Positions 1 through 5,557 of a stretch of DNA of 6,365 bases are shown one piece after another; positions within the stretch are counted from its first letter, which is position 1; each line of letters begins with the position of its first letter. Made by a program: the position numbers and the translations under genes. The notes below the pieces were generated by a model. It was not told where the DNA came from. It was given only the letters and a program-made list of their open reading frames with translations, and made no database searches. This DNA is from Alphaproteobacteria bacterium (GTDB lineage: Bacteria; Pseudomonadota; Alphaproteobacteria; RF32; CAG-239): positions 1 to 6,365 of the forward strand of contig JAFYWO010000109.1 of the NCBI GenBank assembly GCA_017557925.1, given 5' to 3'.

Positions 1-55
1 CTGTTTTTTAACGACAATATATTATTTTTGTGTATCAAAAATTTTAATTAAAAAT

Positions 56-59
56 GGAG
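56..59 (+). promoter_or_regulatory. Ribosome binding site that sets the start of the MprF-like gene
   Basis: GGAG lies six bases before the ATG at 66, which is ideal Shine-Dalgarno spacing. An upstream in-frame ATG at 54 overlaps this GGAG and has only A/T-rich sequence before it, so it has no ribosome binding site of its own. The start at 66 is therefore preferred, which removes four residues (MEKK) from the longest reading. No complete promoter can be called, because the sequence before position 1 is missing. A TATATT/TATTAT run at 18-25 could be a -10 element whose -35 lies outside the window. Confidence 0.75.
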
Positions 60-65
60 AAAAAA

Positions 66-1013
66 ATGAAGTCTTCACAAGCATTGAATAAGGCTATTTC
101 TTGGTTAGGACTATTCTTTTTTGTTTTAGCAGTTTATATGATTTATAAGCAATTATCCAGATACTCTGCAGAAGAGCTTAAAAATGCTATTTTTAATATT
201 CCTGACATAAATTTAATTTATGCCGGAATTGCCTCTCTTTTAGGGTATGTTGCCCTTTCTACTTATGATTATTTGGCATTAAAATATATAAGAAAAAAAA
301 TGCAATCTTGGAAATGGATTTTAACCGGATTTATTGGTTTTTCCGTTAGTAACAATGCAGGTCACGCTATTGTTTCCGGCGGTGCTGTAAGATATAGGTT
401 CTATTCAAGATGGGGAATTAGCACCGGAGATATTGTAAAAATGGTTACTTTTTCAGGATTTACCTATTTGGTTGCATGCTTTTTTTTGATTATACTCGGA
501 TATATTATGACACCGGAACACGCATTTGGCGCAAATGATTCTACCAGAATTTCTACTTTTGTTACTATGGTTTTATCAGTTATAGGATTAGGAATTTACT
601 TTTGGGCAAGTATTTATTACAAAAAAAGTGTTACTATAAAAGGGGTTAAATTCAGAATGCCCGGATTTCGTTTGGCTTTAGAACAAACAATTATAGGAAG
701 TATTGATATTGTAATGGCTTCGTTGGTTTTGTATTCGGTTTTAATATGCTTTATTAAAATTGATTTTATGACTTTTATGGGAGTTTTTATTATAGCGCAA
801 GTATTAGGTGTTTACAGTCAAGTTCCCGGTGGATTAGGTGTATTTGAATTGGTATTTTCAAACATTCTTCCCGGTCAAGATAACCAAGCTATTTTGTTTG
901 GTGCTTTAATTGCGTATAGAATTATCTATTACCTGTTACCTCTTGTTATCTCTGGTATCGTGCTTTTTGTTTATGAATATATGAAGGCAGACGAAAAGTT
1001 AGAAGAAGCATAA
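66..1013 (+). CDS. MprF/YbhN-type integral membrane protein (lysylphosphatidylglycerol synthase transmembrane domain only)
   Basis: This 315-residue polytopic inner-membrane protein has about eight hydrophobic segments, near residues 11-27, 48-72, 82-104, 127-149, 163-182, 207-230, 233-250 and 276-305. Family signatures are SNNAGHAIVSGGAVRYR (95-111) followed by SRWG (114-117), and VPGGLGVFE (253-261). These match the flippase half of MprF/LpiA and the stand-alone YbhN/UPF0104 proteins. Full MprF proteins are roughly 850 residues and add a cytosolic domain that transfers lysine from lysyl-tRNA to phosphatidylglycerol. That domain is absent here: the gene ends at KADEKLEEA and the next gene is unrelated. 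A lipid-flipping or envelope role is inferred from the family, and the substrate cannot be read from sequence. The start at 66 is chosen because GGAG at 56-59 is well spaced; an ATG at 54 is the alternative. The next gene begins 17 bases after the stop, so co-transcription is likely. Confidence 0.85.
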   Translation: MKSSQALNKAISWLGLFFFVLAVYMIYKQLSRYSAEELKNAIFNIPDINLIYAGIASLLGYVALSTYDYLALKYIRKKMQSWKWILTGFIGFSVSNNAGHAIVSGGAVRYRFYSRWGISTGDIVKMVTFSGFTYLVACFFLIILGYIMTPEHAFGANDSTRISTFVTMVLSVIGLGIYFWASIYYKKSVTIKGVKFRMPGFRLALEQTIIGSIDIVMASLVLYSVLICFIKIDFMTFMGVFIIAQVLGVYSQVPGGLGVFELVFSNILPGQDNQAILFGALIAYRIIYYLLPLVISGIVLFVYEYMKADEKLEEA

Positions 1014-1030
1014 TATTATAGGAATAAATC

Positions 1031-2614
1031 ATGGCAGATAAATTAAAAGAAAGCATTGAGTATGTAGCAGAAAAATTAGAAGAAGGTATAAAAAAAATTG
1101 TTGTTACAAGTGCTGTTGTTATATCGTCACTAACAGGTTCGGCAAAAGAAAATGTTATAACATCTCCTATAAATGAAAAACAAAATAATATTGAACAAAC
1201 TATAAAAAATGATGCAGATCTCAATAAAGACACTAAAAACATATCTTTTAATGAAGCTCAAGAACTAGAAAATCTCAAATTAGAAAGGGAGAAACCATGT
1301 AGCAAAAAAGAAGCTAATATATCTATCGGTATTTTTAGTAATCAAAATCTATATTCTACATCAATATCTGATATTGATAAAAATGCAAGACCTGACATAG
1401 ATGGTATTGAGCGCCCTGAATACCATATCAATTCTATGGAAGATTTTAAGGAGCAATGCGGTACAACTCTTGCTGCTTGCCATGATGGTGAACACTTTAC
1501 ACTTCCTAAATATTATGTTTCTCAAGAATTTAGGGCTTATTTAGATTCTATTAGTATGGAAGATAAAGCAGGTATTGAATACCTGAAAAACAACCCTGTT
1601 GCAGAAGTAGCTATTAAAACACATGAAGTTGATGTTCACGGAACTCACTATGCAAAAAATATAAATGATAATAATATGGACACTCCTTATACTGCTATGT
1701 ATAAAAGCGATTTAACTGAAAAAATAGCCAGTTATTCTGAATGGTTAGTTATTGCACAAATATACACTAATCTTAAAGAGAGAGGTGTTGAAAATATCCA
1801 AATAAATGGCGAGAAAATTCCTTTGGATAATATCTTAAATTACAAACCCGGACTTAGGGAAATTGTAGAAAAAGATGGTTTTAGTTTAAATGAGGAAAAG
1901 TGTTTAACCCAAATTGCAAAAGCATCATCAGAATTTTGGGATTATGATAAAGCTGAAGCTTATAAAGATCAAGCTTTATGTGCAGCGTCCGCTGAAGGTA
2001 CAATGAGCTCTCTAATTGGTATGATAAAAAATGCTAGAGAATTTGAACAACAAAAGGATGAAATGTATAAGGACATTAAAATTGTTGGTCATGAACTTAA
2101 TATCCCTAAAGAAGCCAAACAATTTTTAGAGCCAACAAAAGAACGAATGGATTATATCTTACATGGGAAGGTTTATGCCTCAAATGAAGATTTATTAAAA
2201 ATTGATAAGTATATGGAAACTTTAGGTCTAAAAAATGATAAAGAGAAAGCTGAATACATTATTAAACAAACACGCTGTATTACAGAACGTTCTTTGGATG
2301 CAGACTTAAAGTTTAGGGATATATTGCTTGCTTGTGGAAATACAACAAACAAAGATAAAACCATTATATATAAAGATGGTATTAAAGATACATATCATAG
2401 TGACGGCACAGTTACTGTTTCTAAAAATAATAAAAAAATATCTTATACCACAGAAAAAAACAATTTAGATAAAACATCAAAAATTAACAAGGCTAGGCGT
2501 GAATTGAATGAAAATTTATCTAAAATTCACCCTACCGTTGAGAATGTTAAAGAAACCCCAAAGCAAAACTTAAATATGGCAATGGTTATGCAAGCAAAAG
2601 CTCTGGAGAGATAA
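1031..2614 (+). CDS. Hypothetical protein with N-terminal hydrophobic segment and HExxxH motif (possible metallopeptidase-like)
   Basis: I do not recognise this 527-residue protein. An amphipathic, charged stretch (1-22) precedes a short hydrophobic run, IVVTSAVVISSLTGSA (23-38), that could be a late signal peptide cleaved after GSA or a weak membrane anchor. Residues 40-95 are polar and probably disordered. A more structured region follows, including a cysteine pair (C143, C150). The segment AIKTHEVDVHGTHY (194-207) has an HExxxH motif: H198, E199, H203, with H206 nearby. TEKIASYSEWL (229-239) supplies E230, 31 residues after H198, where gluzincin metallopeptidases carry their third zinc ligand. 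That role is inference, since the classic motif is HExxH, with one residue fewer. The C-terminal part holds YKDGIKDTYHSDGTVTV (447-463), a short beta-type DG segment, then a lysine/asparagine-rich tail. Seven cysteines argue mildly against an oxidising location. The start is supported by AGG at 1020-1022. The gene sits 17 bases behind the membrane-protein gene and probably shares its transcript. Confidence 0.8.
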   Translation: MADKLKESIEYVAEKLEEGIKKIVVTSAVVISSLTGSAKENVITSPINEKQNNIEQTIKNDADLNKDTKNISFNEAQELENLKLEREKPCSKKEANISIGIFSNQNLYSTSISDIDKNARPDIDGIERPEYHINSMEDFKEQCGTTLAACHDGEHFTLPKYYVSQEFRAYLDSISMEDKAGIEYLKNNPVAEVAIKTHEVDVHGTHYAKNINDNNMDTPYTAMYKSDLTEKIASYSEWLVIAQIYTNLKERGVENIQINGEKIPLDNILNYKPGLREIVEKDGFSLNEEKCLTQIAKASSEFWDYDKAEAYKDQALCAASAEGTMSSLIGMIKNAREFEQQKDEMYKDIKIVGHELNIPKEAKQFLEPTKERMDYILHGKVYASNEDLLKIDKYMETLGLKNDKEKAEYIIKQTRCITERSLDADLKFRDILLACGNTTNKDKTIIYKDGIKDTYHSDGTVTVSKNNKKISYTTEKNNLDKTSKINKARRELNENLSKIHPTVENVKETPKQNLNMAMVMQAKALER

Positions 2615-2702
2615 ATTATCTTTATTTATAGCAGAAAACTCTAAACTCTAGTTAGCAAAGTGTTTTTTGTGATTATAAATCAAAATAAAAGTTTTAATCA
2701 AG

Positions 2703-2725
2703 TTTTGCTATATATATTAGCAAGA
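2703..2725. repeat. Inverted repeat TTGCTA / TAGCAA
   Basis: TTGCTA (2705-2710) and TAGCAA (2718-2723) are perfect inverted copies around the seven-base spacer TATATAT. One G-T and one T-A pair extend the arms to 2703 and 2725. No T-run follows on either strand, so an intrinsic terminator is unlikely. It lies about 20 bases upstream of the predicted -35 element of the DHH-like gene, a place where an operator could sit. In DNA this AT-rich the repeat could also be chance. Confidence 0.4.
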
Positions 2726-2746
2726 AAATATTTATAGGCAAAAAAC

Positions 2747-2775
2747 TTTACATCTTGTTAAAATCATGATATTAT
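2747..2775 (+). promoter_or_regulatory. Predicted sigma70 promoter of the DHH-like gene
   Basis: TTTACA (2747-2752) and TATTAT (2770-2775) are separated by exactly 17 bases, and each box has one mismatch to TTGACA/TATAAT. Transcription would start near 2782, about 26 bases before the ATG at 2808. The first in-frame ATG, at 2766, lies upstream of this start point, which supports 2808 as the true start. It suggests the DHH-like gene is transcribed independently of the two genes upstream, from which it is separated by 193 bases. Confidence 0.6.
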
Positions 2776-2791
2776 CTCCTTATGTTTTAAT

Positions 2792-2800
2792 AAAGGAGGA
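2792..2800 (+). promoter_or_regulatory. Strong ribosome binding site of the DHH-like gene
   Basis: AAAGGAGGA lies seven bases before the ATG at 2808. It is close to a full anti-16S match and is the strongest such site in the window. It decides the start: an in-frame ATG at 2766 has no comparable site and would place the ribosome binding site inside the coding sequence. Confidence 0.85.
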
Positions 2801-2807
2801 GTGTCTC

Positions 2808-4124
2808 ATGCGTGTTTTAGCTAATCTAGATAAAGGTGAAGCATATAAAATAAAAAAAGGCGAGCAGGTTATTATAGCGGATACGGGAAATCTTAATAGT
2901 TTGTATCTAGAAAATTTAACAGATGCAGATGAAATATTTAAGAAATCAATATCTTTAGGATATGTAGACCATCACGTTGCAGATACATTGCCTTTAATCC
3001 AAGAAAAAGAAATAAAATGTTGTTCTACACAAATTGTTGCTAATTTTTATGAAGATGTGCTTGAATATATAAATAAGAATAATGTTAAAGAAATATACAT
3101 ACATAAAGATACAGATTTAGATGCAATTTGCTCAGGTTGGATGATAAAATACTTAGGAGAAAATCAAAAATTACCTGAAATAGCCAAAGAAATGGCACCT
3201 ATTGTTAATAAAGTTGACTATGCTATTTACAGAACAGAAAATCCCGAAAACTATGCATACTCATTCCCCGGTTGTATGAGAGGAATTATGAATTCAATTA
3301 AGTTTGAAAATTTTAACGACTTAAAAAACAATCCTCTTTATGCAAATACAAGAGGAATAATCAATGATTTAGGTAAACGTATAGCAGAAGAAAAAACAAA
3401 TAATGAAATCATTAAACTTTTAGACATTATAGAAAATGAAAAACAAATAAATCCTGAATTTGATATAAATATGCCTAATTTCAATGAGTTTATTGAAAAT
3501 AACAATCAAATATCCTCTTACGTTAAATCTCATTTAACTTTAGGTATAAATCGTTTTCTTAAAGATCAAGATGAATTTAATGAAAGTGTTGAGAATGCAA
3601 GCATTATTAACTTTCAATGCTACAATCCTATCACAAAAGAAAAAACCACAGAAAAAATTATGCTGTTAAAATCTAATAGTCCGCTAAAAACAACAAATGT
3701 TGCCTATAACACTTATCAAGACAGAATTATAGCAGCCTATAATCCTCTAAAAAATTGGTTTGCTATAGGAATTGCAGCGGAATCGTTAAAAAAATTTCGC
3801 CCTACTATGAAGCAGTTATGTATAAAATTAAATCACATTGAAGAAAATAAAAGAAAACAACTTTATGATAAACCATTCAAAACAAGTGAAGAAATTGAAA
3901 TTATTCATAAGATTGAGAGTTATAAACCGGTTGAAGCCTTTAATGGAGCAGATAAATTAAAACTCATAAATAAAGCCCCTGTCCCTCTTGTTGGGGGAGG
4001 AGCTTTAATAGTGCAATCTCATTGCGGACTAATTGATAGTTTTGACGAATTTAAAAATATCCTGCAAGATTTCGCTAAAAAAACAAACTCTTTTAATTGT
4101 AGCAAAGACAAATATTTTGAATAA
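2808..4124 (+). CDS. DHH-family phosphoesterase-like protein with motifs in permuted order
   Basis: This is a 438-residue soluble protein. Near the N-terminus, VIIADTGN (21-28) resembles DHH motif II (as in CDTAN of NrnA-type enzymes). YVDHHVADT (52-60) is motif III, the DHH that names the family. CCSTQIVANFYEDVLEY (71-87) resembles the cysteine/serine-threonine helix that usually follows motif III. Only then comes EIYIHKDTDLDAICSGWMI (95-113), a textbook HxxxDxDA motif I with H99, D103 and D105, which in RecJ, NrnA and relatives is at the very N-terminus. Metal-binding residues would be D25, D54, H55, H99, D103 and D105. A glycine stretch, PLVGGGALIVQSHCG (393-407), might correspond to the GGGH motif of DHHA1 substrate domains, but the match is weak. 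Family members cleave phosphodiester or phosphoanhydride bonds (nanoRNA, pApA, polyphosphate) using Mn2+; the substrate here is unknown. Residues 150-260 are poorly conserved in appearance. The start at 2808 follows the strong ribosome binding site; ATG 2766 is rejected. Confidence 0.75.
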   Translation: MRVLANLDKGEAYKIKKGEQVIIADTGNLNSLYLENLTDADEIFKKSISLGYVDHHVADTLPLIQEKEIKCCSTQIVANFYEDVLEYINKNNVKEIYIHKDTDLDAICSGWMIKYLGENQKLPEIAKEMAPIVNKVDYAIYRTENPENYAYSFPGCMRGIMNSIKFENFNDLKNNPLYANTRGIINDLGKRIAEEKTNNEIIKLLDIIENEKQINPEFDINMPNFNEFIENNNQISSYVKSHLTLGINRFLKDQDEFNESVENASIINFQCYNPITKEKTTEKIMLLKSNSPLKTTNVAYNTYQDRIIAAYNPLKNWFAIGIAAESLKKFRPTMKQLCIKLNHIEENKRKQLYDKPFKTSEEIEIIHKIESYKPVEAFNGADKLKLINKAPVPLVGGGALIVQSHCGLIDSFDEFKNILQDFAKKTNSFNCSKDKYFE

Positions 4125-4134
4125 CAAAATATTT
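4110..4134. repeat. Perfect 10-bp inverted repeat spanning the stop codon of the DHH-like gene
   Basis: AAATATTTTG (4110-4119) and CAAAATATTT (4125-4134) are perfect inverted copies with the five-base loop AATAA, which contains most of the TAA stop (4122-4124). The transcript could form a 10-bp, mostly A-U hairpin at the mRNA 3' end. No U-run follows directly, so it is not a standard intrinsic terminator. It could be a weak bidirectional terminator or a 3' stabilising structure between convergent genes. A second, smaller repeat AAAGAT/ATCTTT (4150-4155 and 4162-4167) follows. Confidence 0.5.
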
Positions 4135-4230
4135 ATGGCTATTTGTTGAAAAGATTATTTTATCTTTCGCCGTATTAAAGACTGGAGTGCTTGTTTTGCT
4201 ATTTGGCAAATATTGTTCAGTTAATTCTTT

Positions 4231-4573
4231 TTATAAATATGGGTTTAACACTGACACAACTCTTATCATCCCTTTTTTCATATACTCTCTGTTTTTTGCT
4301 ATGTATTTTGCGTCATCTACAGTATCATAACGCCCAGAATCAATATTTTTAAAGAAATCTTTTACTTCCATACGCATTAAGCTATCTTTAGCATCATCTG
4401 TTAAAGTTTTATCATTAGAAATTGACTTTAATAAATTTTCAGCAACATTTTTTTCTACTTGTAAATGCCCTTGTTTAACAGAATTATTTTCAACTTGTTT
4501 TAATCTTTGAGCATATTCTTCTGTAAGAGGTATAATTACTCTGTATCCGTTACTGATTGGAGCTTAAATCCAT
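4231..4573 (-). pseudogene. Small unknown gene disrupted by a one-base frameshift near its start
   Basis: The ATG at 4573-4571 has a near-consensus promoter and a strong ribosome binding site, but its frame reads MDLSSNQ and stops (TAA, 4552-4550). One base out of register, an open frame runs from GCT at 4563 to TAA at 4233-4231 (110 codons). It begins APISNGYRVIIPLTEEYAQR and ends KGMIRVVSVLNPYL. It has no ATG, GTG or TTG near its beginning, and a TAA stands directly before the GCT. Removing one A from the TTTAA at 4568-4564 (plus-strand order reversed) joins ATG GAT TTA to GCT CCA ATC and gives a 113-residue, lysine-rich, mixed helical protein. This suggests a single-base insertion, a sequencing error, or less likely +1 recoding. 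I do not recognise the family. After the stop the same frame stays open for 45 more codons to 4096, so the gene may once have been longer. No membrane segment or signal peptide is seen. Confidence 0.7.
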
Positions 4574-4579
4574 TATCAA

Positions 4580-4586
4580 TCTCCTC
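4580..4586 (-). promoter_or_regulatory. Ribosome binding site of the frameshifted small gene
   Basis: Read on the minus strand, GAGGAGA lies six bases (TTGATA) before the ATG at 4573-4571. It points clearly to that ATG as the intended start. It also shows that the frame break just downstream interrupts a gene that was equipped for translation. Confidence 0.75.
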
Positions 4587-4601
4587 AAATAATTCTACAC
4601 A

Positions 4602-4630
4602 AGTATACTATATTTTATGATAATAGTCAA
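4602..4630 (-). promoter_or_regulatory. Near-consensus sigma70 promoter driving the frameshifted small gene
   Basis: On the minus strand TTGACT (4630-4625) and TATACT (4607-4602) are separated by exactly 17 bases. Each box differs from consensus by one base. Transcription would begin near 4595, giving a leader of about 22 bases before the ATG at 4573. It lies just beyond the mscL terminator, so the small gene is a separate transcription unit. The -10 box is part of the 8-bp palindrome AGTATACT (4602-4609). Confidence 0.75.
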
Positions 4631-4639
4631 CGCACTTAT

Positions 4640-4678
4640 TTTAGGCAAAATAAAAGGGCTTTCTAAAGCCCTTTTATT
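4640..4678 (-). terminator. Intrinsic terminator of the infB-rbfA-mscL operon
   Basis: AAAGCCCTTTTATT (minus strand, 4662-4649) pairs perfectly with the arm at 4678-4665, around the core AAGGGCTTT / AAAGCCCTT, with a two- to four-base loop. On the minus strand the descending arm runs into TTTTATTTT, a good U-tract. It lies 15 bases past the mscL stop codon. The stem is symmetric, but plus-strand transcripts would meet TTTTATTGATTT, a weaker U-tract, and no plus-strand gene ends here. Confidence 0.9.
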
Positions 4679-4692
4679 GATTTATATCTTAA

Positions 4693-5124
4693 CTATTTTA
4701 ATTCTGAAGTGCAATGAGGACAGCGTGTTGCCTTAATTGCAATTTCTGAACAACAGTAAGGACAAACCTTAGTTGTCGGTTCTGGAGCTACAATATCTTC
4801 TTCTTTACAAGCTTTTTCTTGCAATTTATTTATGGCTTTAATTAAAATAAATACTGCTAAAGCAACAATAATAAAACTTATTAAAGCATTGATAAATAAA
4901 CCATAGTTGATTGACACAGGATTTTCACCTTCCGTAAGGATAATTTTCAGGTCAGAAAAATCAACTTTACCTAACAATAAACCAATTGGTGGCATCAATA
5001 CATCTTTTACTAAAGAATCAACAATTTTTCCAAAAGCAGCACCGATAATGATACCGACAGCCATATCAATAACATTACCACGCATTGCAAATTTTTTAAA
5101 TTCCTGAATAAAGTTCTTAAACAT
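4693..5124 (-). CDS. mscL: Large-conductance mechanosensitive channel MscL with C-terminal zinc ribbon
   Basis: This 143-residue inner-membrane channel, a homopentamer in the family, opens under membrane tension to release solutes during hypo-osmotic shock. The N-terminal amphipathic helix [20 protein letters not shown] is typical. It is followed by the pore-lining TM1, [19 protein letters not shown] (20-38), the conserved MPPIG (44-48), a periplasmic loop (about 52-73) and TM2 (about 75-98). Length is close to the 136 residues of the E. coli protein. In place of the E. coli-type C-terminal helical bundle, it ends with CPYC (121-124) and CPHC (135-138), a four-cysteine zinc ribbon. This tail recurs in a number of other bacterial MscL proteins. 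The start has AAAGGAG at 5137-5131, six bases upstream. It lies 23 bases after the rbfA stop and just before the terminator, so it is the last gene of the infB operon. Confidence 0.95.
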   Translation of the reverse strand: MFKNFIQEFKKFAMRGNVIDMAVGIIIGAAFGKIVDSLVKDVLMPPIGLLLGKVDFSDLKIILTEGENPVSINYGLFINALISFIIVALAVFILIKAINKLQEKACKEEDIVAPEPTTKVCPYCCSEIAIKATRCPHCTSELK

Positions 5125-5147
5125 ATTAGTCTCCTTTTTGGTGTAAA

Positions 5148-5543
5148 TTAATCTTCATCTTTACGGTTTAAGTCTTGTGCAACTTTTGGATCTCGCAAAA
5201 GTTTTTCTATTCTGTCAACCTCGGCAAAACTTTCATCCATACGAAAATTTAAATCCGGAGTATATCTGAGTTTTAGTTTGGATGCTATCAGCTTTTTCAT
5301 TCCCCAAGTTTCTGCATTGAGGTCATCCTCTATTTGACCTAAATTTTGACCATTTAATGTCATAAAATAAATAGTACAATATTTTAAGTCAGGTGATATA
5401 TCAACATCAGTAATAGTGATGAAGTTATCTAATATTAAAGGATTTCTGACATCTCCACGTTCCAATGCACCAGCAATTATCTTCTTTATCTCTCTTGATA
5501 TACGAAGTTGGCGCTGTGAAGGTTCTTTTGTTTGATTTGCCAT
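5148..5543 (-). CDS. rbfA: 30S ribosome-binding factor RbfA
   Basis: At 131 residues it is about the length of E. coli RbfA (133). It is a small cytosolic KH-fold protein that binds the immature 30S subunit and helps 16S rRNA 5'-end maturation, important in the cold. Recognisable segments are [18 protein letters not shown] (10-27), the strand [19 protein letters not shown] (42-60) and the family hallmark [15 protein letters not shown] (92-106). A short acidic, lysine-rich tail follows. The infB-rbfA order is the standard bacterial arrangement. Its ribosome binding site overlaps the infB stop, which suggests translational coupling with IF2. Nothing is missing or unusual in the protein. Confidence 0.96.
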   Translation of the reverse strand: MANQTKEPSQRQLRISREIKKIIAGALERGDVRNPLILDNFITITDVDISPDLKYCTIYFMTLNGQNLGQIEDDLNAETWGMKKLIASKLKLRYTPDLNFRMDESFAEVDRIEKLLRDPKVAQDLNRKDED

Positions 5544-5550
5544 AAGCTAA

Positions 5551-5557
5551 TCTCCTT
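5551..5557 (-). promoter_or_regulatory. rbfA ribosome binding site overlapping the infB stop codon
   Basis: On the minus strand AAGGAGA (5557-5551) shares its first two bases with the infB stop TAA (5558-5556) and lies seven bases before the rbfA ATG (5543-5541). Ribosomes finishing IF2 would sit directly on this site, a layout that favours re-initiation and balanced synthesis of IF2 and RbfA. Confidence 0.75.

Noticed and set aside
946..1242. A 98-codon minus-strand open frame across the junction of the first two genes.
   Set aside because: It runs antisense across the end of one well-supported gene and the start of another, and it has no ribosome binding site or family signature. It is a shadow of AT-rich coding sequence.
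2173..2364. A 63-codon minus-strand open frame.
   Set aside because: It lies wholly inside the HExxxH protein gene on the opposite strand, with no support of its own.
2634..2668. A possible terminator after the HExxxH gene (CTAAACTCTAGTTAG followed by GCAAAGTGTTTTTT).
   Set aside because: The stem needs a bulge and leaves only a two-base loop, and the T-run is separated from it by about eight bases. Too weak to annotate.
2776..2798. A CTCCTT/AAGGAG hairpin that could hide the ribosome binding site of the DHH-like gene, like a riboregulator.
   Set aside because: The predicted promoter (TTTACA, 17 bases, TATTAT) starts transcription near 2782, so the CTCCTT arm (2776-2781) would not be in the mRNA. 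It would matter only for read-through transcripts from upstream.
4200..4212. Small odd palindrome TATTTGGCAAATA.
   Set aside because: Six-base AT-rich arms around one base are expected by chance here, and it lies downstream of both converging genes, where an operator would not be expected.
4602..4609. Palindrome AGTATACT over the -10 box of the small gene, as a repressor site.
   Set aside because: The symmetry follows largely from the TATACT box itself and the arms are only four bases.
4907..5107. A 66-codon plus-strand open frame.
   Set aside because: It is antisense to the conserved N-terminal half of MscL; the mscL frame explains the sequence.
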